A DNA stretch of 22,920 bases, from positions 1 through 22,920 of the IMG/VR virus record IMGVR_UViG_3300030098_002076; one strand, 5' to 3'. A program made the translations under genes and the position numbers. Positions 1-4,748 of the stretch are shown in pieces. Each line of letters starts with the position of its first letter. The first letter of the stretch is position 1. Below the pieces are notes generated by a model. It did not search any database. It had not been told where the DNA came from and was given only the letters and a program-made list of their open reading frames with translations. This DNA is from a virus.

Positions 1-267
1 AGGTTTAAAGTCCCATCATACATGTTTGAACGTCAAGGCAAAGACCATAGGGTTAGCAGAGCCAGACAGACAGCATGGTATCTTATGAAGCTGCACGAAG
101 ATAGGATACAGCTAACAGAGATGGGACGTTTTTTTGGTCGGAACTGGTCTACTGTTGCATATGGGATCAGGAAGGTTGAATCTGTCTTGACCAAACACAG
201 ACAAGGCATAGCCTTGACCAATGATGAGCTAAGACAAATCGAAACCATTCATTCATTTGGGCGTTGA
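1..267 (+). CDS. DnaA domain IV-like DNA-binding protein, 5' end outside window
   Basis: The reading frame is open to the left edge, so the gene probably begins upstream; the ATG at 22 is only the first in-window start. The first codons read RFKVPSYMFERQ and lead directly into a DnaA C-terminal-like core. ARQTAWYLMKL resembles the ARQIAMYL helix, and FGRNWSTVAYGIRKVE resembles the DnaA signature (G.RDHSTV.HA..KI) that contacts DnaA boxes. Seen: this motif order over about 60 residues, followed by a short tail. Known: domain IV is the sequence-specific DNA-binding part of bacterial DnaA. Inferred: a phage protein that binds DNA at an origin or operator, fitting the replication genes downstream. 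No AAA+ motif is visible, but upstream sequence is missing, so a full-length DnaA-like protein cannot be excluded. Confidence 0.75.
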   Translation, partial: RFKVPSYMFERQGKDHRVSRARQTAWYLMKLHEDRIQLTEMGRFFGRNWSTVAYGIRKVESVLTKHRQGIALTNDELRQIETIHSFGR

Positions 268-292
268 CAATGACTAAGCAATCGTTTAAATT
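264..292 (+). promoter_or_regulatory. Candidate sigma70-type promoter
   Basis: A perfect TTGACA (264-269) is followed by a 17-bp spacer and TAAATT (287-292), which matches four of six positions of TATAAT. It sits at the end of the DnaA-like gene and could drive the early genes that follow. Transcription would begin near 299, inside the small open frame at 270-389, which weakens that frame's claim to start at 270. Only the hexamers and spacing are seen; activity is inferred. Confidence 0.35.
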
Positions 293-389
293 ACATATGG
301 ATGGCTTAGCCTTCGCCATCTTAGCGTGTTGCTACCCATTAGCGGCATGGATATTTTTGAAGGCCATCACACACACAATAGGACAATGA
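270..389 (+). CDS. Possible 39-residue single-span membrane peptide
   Basis: This short frame starts two bases after the preceding stop and ends one base before the next ATG at 391. It encodes a hydrophobic middle, roughly residues 11-32 (GLAFAILACCYPLAAWIFLK), which could span a membrane once. No Shine-Dalgarno precedes the ATG at 270; an in-frame ATG at 297 also lacks one. A promoter-like sequence overlaps its start. The tight packing and coherent hydrophobicity support a real gene; the missing ribosome site and small size argue against it. Function unknown. Confidence 0.35.
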   Translation: MTKQSFKLHMDGLAFAILACCYPLAAWIFLKAITHTIGQ

Positions 390-390
390 C

Positions 391-729
391 ATGAACCCAT
401 ACATTGAGATGTCACAAGCTTTAATTTTTTGTGACTTCCTTGATTCAATGCGATCACCACACACCACACAACAAAGGAGAAAGAAGACAATGAACTTCTA
501 CAATTATATACAATCTGAAATAACAGATCCAAGAGAGGCGCATAAAATGCTTAACGATTTTGAAGACATGCCATTGGATATGCTTCAAGAGGAGATGGGC
601 CTGGAGGATCTACCAGATGAGGAGTACCGAAAGGGATTGCTTGATGAGCTAAAAGAAATCAGAGATCAATTAGTAGAACAATCAGAGAGAGAATGGCTTT
701 ATAACACACACTACCCGGGAATGAGATGA
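391..729 (+). CDS. Small acidic protein of unknown function
   Basis: Not recognised. From 391 it has 112 residues; from the in-frame ATG at 490 it has 79. Both starts have ribosome sites: AGGA seven bases before 391, and AAGGAG (474-479) ten bases before 490, the latter behind a CA-rich leader identical over 14 bases to the one before the initiator gene. The part after residue 34 is strongly acidic and helical in character (EEMGLEDLPDEEYRKGLLDE), with no Cys motif or membrane span. The first 33 residues overlap a hairpin (411-435). The stop overlaps the next gene's ATG as ATGA, suggesting coupled translation. A small early-gene modulator is a guess. Confidence 0.6.
   Translation: MNPYIEMSQALIFCDFLDSMRSPHTTQQRRKKTMNFYNYIQSEITDPREAHKMLNDFEDMPLDMLQEEMGLEDLPDEEYRKGLLDELKEIRDQLVEQSEREWLYNTHYPGMR
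411..435 (+). other. Inverted repeat GTCACAA/TTGTGAC, possible operator or RNA hairpin
   Basis: GTCACAA at 411-417 pairs perfectly with TTGTGAC at 429-435 around an 11-base AT-rich loop. The dyad lies about 55 bases upstream of the alternative start at 490 and inside the first codons if translation begins at 391. It could be an operator for a small regulator such as the ribbon-helix-helix protein at 1675, or an RNA hairpin affecting start choice. It is short enough to be chance. Confidence 0.3.
465..479 (+). promoter_or_regulatory. CA-rich ribosome-entry leader with AAGGAG
   Basis: CACACAACAAAGGA at 465-478, extended by G at 479 to give AAGGAG, lies ten bases before the ATG at 490. The same 14 bases recur at 1905-1918 before the initiator gene. 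This supports 490 as a real, possibly second, start within the 391-729 gene. CA-rich leaders just ahead of a Shine-Dalgarno are consistent with translation enhancers, which is an inference here. Confidence 0.45.
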
Positions 730-929
730 TGAAAGAAGAAACTAAATCAAGCACACCAACAATCGAAGAAGAACCAAAGAAGCGAACTGTGATAAAGTTT
801 GAATCGGATACTGTAGATTATGTCATTGTTGGCGCAATCTGTAACGCTCTCGTCGATCTTGACTGTAGCAACATCCAGATCACAGCCAGCACGATCTACA
901 ATAACATTAGCATTGTATTCGATGATTAG
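726..929 (+). CDS. Small protein of unknown function
   Basis: A 67-residue protein that I do not recognise. It begins with two adjacent ATGs (726 and 729) whose first overlaps the upstream stop as ATGA, a common translational-coupling junction. The N-terminal third is charged (KEETKSSTPTIEEEPKKRT) and probably disordered. The rest is a compact sequence with alternating hydrophobics and two cysteines, VDYVIVGAICNALVDLDCSN then IQITASTIYNNISIVFDD, suggesting a small alpha/beta fold. It overlaps the RusA gene's start by eight bases. No membrane span or known motif is apparent. Its position among replication and recombination genes is the only functional hint. Confidence 0.6.
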   Translation: MMKEETKSSTPTIEEEPKKRTVIKFESDTVDYVIVGAICNALVDLDCSNIQITASTIYNNISIVFDD

Positions 930-1335
930 ATATTATCGTCTTCAAGGTCAACCTATCGCATTGCCAAGACAGCGATTCACCAGGACAGGCAGAAGCTACA
1001 AACCTGCAGCATATACGAAGCGGAAAGAAGCGGATGTCTTTATCTTGAGATCGTCACATCTTGGCGATGCGATAGATGGACCTATCAAAATGGTCATAGA
1101 GTTTTTTCACAAGAGGCCAAAGCGATTGCTTAGGGCTAAGGACAGTTCAAACCCTATACCAAAGGACAAAAGGCCAGACATAGATAACCTTTCAAAGCAT
1201 GTATTAGATTGTATGCAATCGGCTAACGTCATTAAGGATGATGGTCTTGTATGGCATCTAACATGTATTGATATGTACTGTGCAAAGGATGAAGAACCAC
1301 ACACACTAATCACCATAAGGACAAACAATGGGTAG
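922..1335 (+). CDS. rusA: RusA-family Holliday junction resolvase
   Basis: This 137-residue protein has the RusA layout: an N-terminal strand with PIALPRQRFT (compare the G.P.pK.RPR start of the family), a central strand GPIKMVIEFFHKRPKR, then the catalytic KRPDIDNLSKHVLDCM (residues 83-98), with D86 and D88, and a KDD at 105-107. Known: RusA homodimers resolve Holliday junctions with metal-binding aspartates, and lambdoid phages carry them beside replication genes. The frame is open back to 820, but similarity starts at the ATG at 922, which overlaps the previous stop by eight bases, and the length then equals the usual family size of about 120-140. Likely role: processing recombination or replication intermediates before packaging. 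Confidence 0.88.
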   Translation: MIRYYRLQGQPIALPRQRFTRTGRSYKPAAYTKRKEADVFILRSSHLGDAIDGPIKMVIEFFHKRPKRLLRAKDSSNPIPKDKRPDIDNLSKHVLDCMQSANVIKDDGLVWHLTCIDMYCAKDEEPHTLITIRTNNG

Positions 1336-1663
1336 ATATTCACAAGCATATTTAGATGAGTTTGGATACGATGAAGACTTTCATTGTGACCATGCGTCAC
1401 CATATGACATAGCAACAGATCATCCTAACTGGCATCATGCAATGGGCGTAGCCATCTACGCTTTAAGCATGGTGTTGGATGAACAGAATGGAAAGTATGA
1501 CGCTACATTCTTCGACGTTCACAATGCAGCCATTGAGTTAAGCGTTGAATCCATCATGAATGAATCGCTTATCACAAAGGATAAAGCTTACATAGCGTTG
1601 GGCTATCCAGTAGAAGACATGCCTAAGGACATGTTTGACGATGACTTTCCACTACCATTTTAA
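1328..1663 (+). CDS. Conserved-looking early phage protein of unknown function
   Basis: A 111-residue acidic protein, not recognised. The ATG at 1328 overlaps the rusA stop by eight bases and follows AAGG at 1317-1320, behind a CACACAC tract. It has a His/Asp-rich start (YDEDFHCDHASPYDIATDH, then HPNWHHAMG) and two helical stretches (AMGVAIYALSMVLDEQNGKY and FDVHNAAIELSVESIMNES), ending in acidic DMPKDMFDDDFPLPF. The clustered histidines and acidic residues could bind metal, but no established motif is complete. No membrane span. Its operon position between a resolvase and a regulator suggests an accessory early function. Confidence 0.6.
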   Translation: MGRYSQAYLDEFGYDEDFHCDHASPYDIATDHPNWHHAMGVAIYALSMVLDEQNGKYDATFFDVHNAAIELSVESIMNESLITKDKAYIALGYPVEDMPKDMFDDDFPLPF

Positions 1664-1674
1664 GGAGCATAACA

Positions 1675-1860
1675 ATGGACATTATTAAGAAAGAGAAAGG
1701 CGGAACGTATGAAGGCAAGCCAAGAGCGCAGAAGACTTCAAGCATATCCACCAGAATAACAACAGACCAGGCACAAGCAATCGAGCAAGCTTGTCAAGAC
1801 AACCAATGCACAAAGTCAACCCTTCTATATTCCATCATAGAAGACTGGCGAACCAAATAA
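1675..1860 (+). CDS. Ribbon-helix-helix (CopG/Arc-type) regulator
   Basis: This 61-residue protein has a basic N-terminal arm (IIKKEKGGTYEGKPRAQK), a short strand (SISTRIT, about 23-29), helix one (TTDQAQAIEQACQDN) and a second segment CTKSTLLYSIIEDWRTK. That is the strand-helix-turn-helix order of ribbon-helix-helix DNA-binding proteins, which act as dimers and insert a two-stranded ribbon into the major groove. AAGGAG at 1662-1667 lies seven bases before the ATG and overlaps the upstream stop, so the start is firm. Seen: fold-like pattern and size. Inferred: a repressor of early genes, perhaps acting on nearby dyads. The family is very divergent, so the DNA target is unknown. Confidence 0.65.
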   Translation: MDIIKKEKGGTYEGKPRAQKTSSISTRITTDQAQAIEQACQDNQCTKSTLLYSIIEDWRTK

Positions 1861-1862
1861 AA

Positions 1863-1901
1863 AAGGGGAGGACATGGCTGCTCGGCTAATGTCCTCCCCT
1901 T
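1863..1901 (+). terminator. Strong 13-bp RNA hairpin after the regulator gene
   Basis: AAGGGGAGGACAT (1863-1875) pairs perfectly with ATGTCCTCCCCTT (1889-1901) around a 13-base loop. The stem starts three bases after the stop codon of the ribbon-helix-helix gene and ends 29 bases before the next gene's ATG. It lacks a proper U-run, so it may be a weak terminator, an attenuator or an RNA-processing or stability element rather than a full stop. An ATG inside the stem (1874) is in frame with the next gene but is an unlikely start. Confidence 0.6.
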
Positions 1902-1904
1902 ACA

Positions 1905-1919
1905 CACACAACAAAGGAA
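1905..1919 (+). promoter_or_regulatory. CA-rich leader and AAAGGAA ribosome site that sets the initiator start
   Basis: CACACAACAAAGGA at 1905-1918, immediately after the 1863-1901 hairpin, leads to the ATG at 1931. It repeats the leader at 465-478 exactly over 14 bases. The spacing from GGAA to ATG is about 11 bases, a little long. It still favours 1931 over the in-frame ATG at 1874, which would place the ribosome on a 13-bp stem. Confidence 0.5.
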
Positions 1920-1930
1920 CGTGTTGCATC

Positions 1931-2797
1931 ATGAACGTATCACACAAACAGAGGACTATCAAATTGAACGGATTATTTACACCAATACCGCAGGGTCTAA
2001 GATATACATTTGTAGATGTTGACAGACCAGCATCTGACATCGAATGTTTTTACTGGACCATAACGCAGCTAAGACAAGGCAAGACACTAAGCATTAGGGT
2101 CATTGCAAGAGCATGTAAAATAAGCAGACATAAAGCCAGAAAGGTTCTTGAAGAAAGCCAAAAATTAATCGGCCAGGAGTCGGCCACTAAGCAGCCAGCA
2201 ATCAGCCAGCAATCGGCCAGGAGCAAGGGACCAGTACGTCTTTCAATAGTGGAAACCAGCCAGCAATCGGCCAGCAATCGGCCAGCGAGCAGCCAACAGA
2301 CAGACAACATAATAGTAAAGAGTAAGAGTAAGAGTAAAGATATAATTAATTATACTAAAAAACCATTGGGAAAAAGATGCAAGCCAGAACTGGTTACCAA
2401 GCAAGTCGGTGACGTTTGGAATCATTGGTTCTCATTCAATGCAAAGACAAGGACAGTCAACGGTGAGTGCGCCAGGGTTATCAGGACAGCATTGAAAAAT
2501 AACTACACAGTAGATGAGTTGAACCTGATTGTATCCTGGGCGATGGAGAGTGAAGACTACAAATGGCAGCGAGATAATGGCTTTCATTTTTGTAGAAACT
2601 TTCTGAACCAAGAGAAGATAGATGGCAACAATGAAAAGGCCCAGGATTGGAGTGAATCCGTAAACGTCCCAAATCAGCCAGAAAATAAGTCTTTCATTGA
2701 CAAGGCATATGATGCCCTAAGTGATTGGCGATATGGCCCAAATGGGTATCTCTTGCCCAAGTATGGTGGAGAGTATAGACCAGCAGGAGATTACTAA
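1931..2797 (+). CDS. Putative phage replication initiator / replisome organiser (lambda O-like role)
   Basis: A 288-residue protein in three parts. Residues 35-80 form a winged-helix-like segment (YWTITQLRQGKTLSIRVIAR, then CKISRHKARKVLEES). Residues 81-148 are a low-complexity Q/S/K linker with repeated QQSA and KSKSKSK. Residues 150-240 resemble the C-terminal module of phage initiators of the replisome-organiser/DnaD-like type (VGDVWNHWFSFNAKTR, YTVDELNLIVSWAMES, NGFHFCRNFLNQEKI). Known: such proteins bind iterons at the phage origin and recruit the helicase loader. The linker DNA holds an 11-bp periodic array, as in lambda O, whose gene contains the origin. The start at 1931 is chosen over 1874 because 1874 lies in a hairpin. 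The stop overlaps the next ATG (TAATG). The family is inferred from motif shape; the role is supported by context. Confidence 0.65.
   Translation: MNVSHKQRTIKLNGLFTPIPQGLRYTFVDVDRPASDIECFYWTITQLRQGKTLSIRVIARACKISRHKARKVLEESQKLIGQESATKQPAISQQSARSKGPVRLSIVETSQQSASNRPASSQQTDNIIVKSKSKSKDIINYTKKPLGKRCKPELVTKQVGDVWNHWFSFNAKTRTVNGECARVIRTALKNNYTVDELNLIVSWAMESEDYKWQRDNGFHFCRNFLNQEKIDGNNEKAQDWSESVNVPNQPENKSFIDKAYDALSDWRYGPNGYLLPKYGGEYRPAGDY
2172..2302 (+). repeat. 11-bp periodic direct-repeat array (iteron-like)
   Basis: Nine units begin with GCCA at exact 11-bp steps: 2172, 2183, 2194, 2205, 2216, then after a 32-bp gap 2259, 2270, 2281, 2292. The consensus is GCCAGCAATCG; the units at 2205, 2259 and 2270 are perfect and 2194 has one change, while the outer units keep mainly GCCA. 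Eleven is not a multiple of three, so each unit is read in a different frame and the repeat is a DNA-level feature. The spacing is about one helical turn, so bound proteins would line up on one face. The array lies in the linker of the putative initiator gene. Confidence 0.8.
2172..2362. other. Candidate phage replication origin (iterons plus AT-rich unwinding region)
   Basis: The iteron-like array is followed at 2306-2362 by a tract with 47 A/T out of 57 bases. That tract holds tandem AGTAAG hexamers (2321-2326, 2327-2332, then AGTAAA) and a 14-bp perfect palindrome, TATAATTAATTATA (2341-2354). Known: oriLambda has iterons inside the O gene followed by an AT-rich region that melts when O binds. 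The same order inside a gene placed like O, next to a loader candidate, makes this the best origin candidate in the window. Origin function is inferred. Confidence 0.6.
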
Positions 2798-3414
2798 TGG
2801 CTCATCCAATGACAATAGAAGAAAGTCTCCGAGAGTTTGTCACCAATTGGGGACGTGGACAAGAGCATGTAAACAAGCTTCTATCGATATGGCTTTATGA
2901 GTTTGCACAAACACCAGACAAGGTTTTATCTGCAGCTATTCGCAGACTCATGAGAGAATCTACTGCTTCATTCATTCCACCATTGGGAGTCGTTAGGGAT
3001 TATGTCTTAGCTGAAAACAATGGAAGCGTAGGTATAAAGTCATACAACAAATGCAATGACTGCAATCAGCATGGCATGAGATGGATTGCGATACACTACA
3101 ATGAAGCGCCTAAATCATTTGGTCGTTATCATGGCGAACCATTCTGTTATCACTTCACTTGCGCTTGCTCTTGTGATTTGGGAAAGGCTAAGAAAGAAAC
3201 GACGATTGAAACCATTGTAAACAATCTTGATAATGCAATGGCAAGACATAACCGTATCAGATATTATTATATCAATGGAGATGGTAAGCCATTAACAGCA
3301 CAAGAGTCTACACTGGAGGAGACATGGCAGCAGAACCTGGAGCAGATACGATCCCGAGGGGTCAACCCATATCGCAAGGCAATCTCTCGACTATTGCAGG
3401 AGCCCACAATGTAG
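2797..3414 (+). CDS. Putative helicase loader with zinc-binding motif (lambda P-like position)
   Basis: A 205-residue protein. Residues 10-72 are helical and end in STASFIPPLGVVRDYV, the pattern of phage helicase-loader N-termini (a helical bundle followed by F.P..G.....V). Then comes a Cys2 knuckle KCNDCNQHG (C86, C89) and a partner CACSCDLGK (C122, C124, C126), a likely zinc ribbon as in many loader-type or primosomal phage proteins. The C-terminal half is helical and basic. The start is fixed by AGGAG (2785-2789) seven bases before the ATG, which overlaps the initiator's stop. Known: loaders of this kind bring the host DnaB-type helicase to the initiator-origin complex. Assignment rests on zinc motif, size and operon position; an alternative is a generic zinc-finger replication accessory protein. 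Confidence 0.55.
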   Translation: MAHPMTIEESLREFVTNWGRGQEHVNKLLSIWLYEFAQTPDKVLSAAIRRLMRESTASFIPPLGVVRDYVLAENNGSVGIKSYNKCNDCNQHGMRWIAIHYNEAPKSFGRYHGEPFCYHFTCACSCDLGKAKKETTIETIVNNLDNAMARHNRIRYYYINGDGKPLTAQESTLEETWQQNLEQIRSRGVNPYRKAISRLLQEPTM

Positions 3415-3635
3415 ATGGAATTATTTATTTAATGCTTGTACCATTCGGTACTAACTCTCCTCATATGGTGTTCTTTCAAGAGACACATCCAATATGGGAA
3501 GACATAACTTATCAACTTGGAATAGATGATCCTGGCCTCATCATTCATTCCCCTAACTTACTAATGGGCCATGAGATAAACATATATACATACTTAAAGG
3601 AACAGTATTATGACCATGCAACCTACAATGAATAA
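3324..3635 (+). CDS. Small protein overlapping the loader gene; unknown function
   Basis: A 103-residue frame that overlaps the loader's last 91 bases in another frame. The ATG at 3324 has a very good ribosome site, GGAGGAG at 3315-3321, though the spacing is short. A second in-frame ATG at 3432, outside most of the overlap, lacks a good site and would give 67 residues. The unique part is a compact alpha/beta-like sequence (VDGIIYLMLVPFG, MVFFQETHPIWEDITYQLGI, EINIYTYLKEQYYDH), with no membrane span or known motif. It overlaps the next gene by 26 bases. The unique 3' portion is probably coding; whether the overlapping 5' part is translated is uncertain. Confidence 0.55.
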   Translation: MAAEPGADTIPRGQPISQGNLSTIAGAHNVDGIIYLMLVPFGTNSPHMVFFQETHPIWEDITYQLGIDDPGLIIHSPNLLMGHEINIYTYLKEQYYDHATYNE

Positions 3636-4227
3636 GACCGATCGCATCGTTAAGATCGCTGAAGTAAACGGACATATCTATGTCGATGGTGGTTTTCATC
3701 CACATTTTCAAGACGATATTAAAGCAAACCTGGATGCACAATTCCACAAAGAAAAGAAGATATGGTATGTCAAAGCAGACAGAGCTGCAGAGCTGGACGC
3801 ATTGATTGAAACATACTTTCCAAGTGCTACCATCGAAGACCATAGAAAGAAAGAACCAATGACCAAACAAAAAGATGAAGAAGAAAACCTAATCCAAATG
3901 ATGAAAAGCCAAGGCTTCATCGTAAACCTAAAGGGAAAAAACTATGTATTGTTTTCTGGTCTACTTCACTTGGCGCATTTGAATGGGCTTGAATCAATAG
4001 AGACTGATAGCGTAGTCCTAAACACAGAGAAGCAAACAGCAGTATTTATAGCTACTGTTAAGGGACCAAGGGGAACATACAACGGACATGGAGATGCAAG
4101 CCCACAAAATGTTTCTAAGATGATGGTGCCATCCTATATCCGAATGGCTGAAACCAGAGCAGTAGCCAGAGCATTGCGTTTCTATTTAGGTATGGGTATG
4201 ACCTGCCGAGAAGAGTTACCAGGATAA
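3610..4227 (+). CDS. Putative DNA-recombination protein, possible single-strand annealing type
   Basis: A 205-residue protein with two regions. Residues 10-70 read VKIAEVNGHIYVDGGFHPHF, then DAQFHKEKKIWYVKAD and LDALIETYFP, resembling the small HARP-like beta-beta-alpha module (predicted position, then K.W.V, then a helix) of some DNA annealing or remodelling enzymes. Residues 108-203 contain YVLFSGLLHLAHLNGLESIE and HGDASPQNVSKMMVPSYIRM followed by AETRAVARALR and GMTCREEL, the latter typical of a phage and haloarchaeal family that I associate with Erf/Rad52-like annealing proteins. AAAGGAA at 3596-3602 sits seven bases before the ATG. Role inferred: recombination near rusA. Exact family uncertain. 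Confidence 0.5.
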   Translation: MTMQPTMNKTDRIVKIAEVNGHIYVDGGFHPHFQDDIKANLDAQFHKEKKIWYVKADRAAELDALIETYFPSATIEDHRKKEPMTKQKDEEENLIQMMKSQGFIVNLKGKNYVLFSGLLHLAHLNGLESIETDSVVLNTEKQTAVFIATVKGPRGTYNGHGDASPQNVSKMMVPSYIRMAETRAVARALRFYLGMGMTCREELPG

Positions 4228-4748
4228 TGCGTTTCGCTTATGCCGATCCACCATACATAGGGCAAGCTAAAAAACACTACAAAAATGAAGCATTGTGTGC
4301 AGAAGTTAACCATGAGATATTGATTAACTATTTAGATTGTTCCTATGATGGCTGGGCATTATCATGCTCTTCATCGTCATTGCCTTATCTTCTTAGCCTA
4401 TGTCCGAAAGGCATAAGGGTAGCATCATGGGTTAAACCGTTTTGTGCTTTTAAACCTAATGTAAATCCTGGTTACACATGGGAGCCTGTTATTTTTAAAG
4501 GATCAGTAAAGCGTGAACGATATGAAGACACGATAAAAGATCATTTGATTTGCAACATAACCTTGAGAAAGGGTTTAGCTGGTGCAAAGCCTGTAGCTTT
4601 TTGCAAATGGATTATTGATTTACTAAATGTAAAAGAAAATGATACGCTTGACGATATATTCCCAGGCACTGGTATCATGAAAGCAGTTAGATACAATAAG
4701 TTTATGAACCTGGAGAGACAGGTTTCTTTATTTAATACTTCTTCTTAG
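4227..4748 (+). CDS. Short DPPY-type DNA methyltransferase (probable N6-adenine)
   Basis: A 173-residue enzyme with DPPY at residues 7-10 (catalytic motif IV) near the N-terminus and DDIFPGTGIMKAV at 142-154 (motif I, S-adenosylmethionine binding) near the C-terminus. This is the order of beta-class amino-methyltransferases. WEPVIFKG at 85-92 and KPVAFCKWIIDLL at 121-133 are further class landmarks. DPPY is usually N6-adenine. The protein is short and has no apparent target-recognition insert beyond about residues 12-80. The ATG overlaps the upstream stop (TAATG) after AGGA. Known: orphan phage methyltransferases protect DNA from host restriction or influence gene control. No restriction endonuclease is nearby. 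Last gene of the early block. Confidence 0.8.
   Translation: MRFAYADPPYIGQAKKHYKNEALCAEVNHEILINYLDCSYDGWALSCSSSSLPYLLSLCPKGIRVASWVKPFCAFKPNVNPGYTWEPVIFKGSVKRERYEDTIKDHLICNITLRKGLAGAKPVAFCKWIIDLLNVKENDTLDDIFPGTGIMKAVRYNKFMNLERQVSLFNTSS

Noticed and set aside
820-921. In-frame extension of the RusA gene to 820
   Set aside because: It would read through the preceding gene in another frame, adds residues before the family's usual start, and the ATG at 922 gives the normal length.
1107-1415. Minus-strand 102-residue frame opposite rusA
   Set aside because: Antisense to a recognised gene and its neighbour, with no supporting start site.
1874-1930. In-frame extension of the initiator gene to an ATG at 1874
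   Set aside because: The ATG lies within a 13-bp RNA stem with no ribosome site, and the CA-rich leader with AAAGGAA sits just before 1931.
2172-2302. CRISPR-like array
   Set aside because: Units are 11 bp, tandem and without spacers, and lie inside a coding gene.
2050-2310. Minus-strand open frame with repeated Leu/Ala/Trp residues
   Set aside because: It is the antisense reading of the iteron array and initiator gene; the repeats explain the composition.
2693-2720. TTGACA inside the initiator gene as a promoter
   Set aside because: No matching -10 at suitable spacing was seen.
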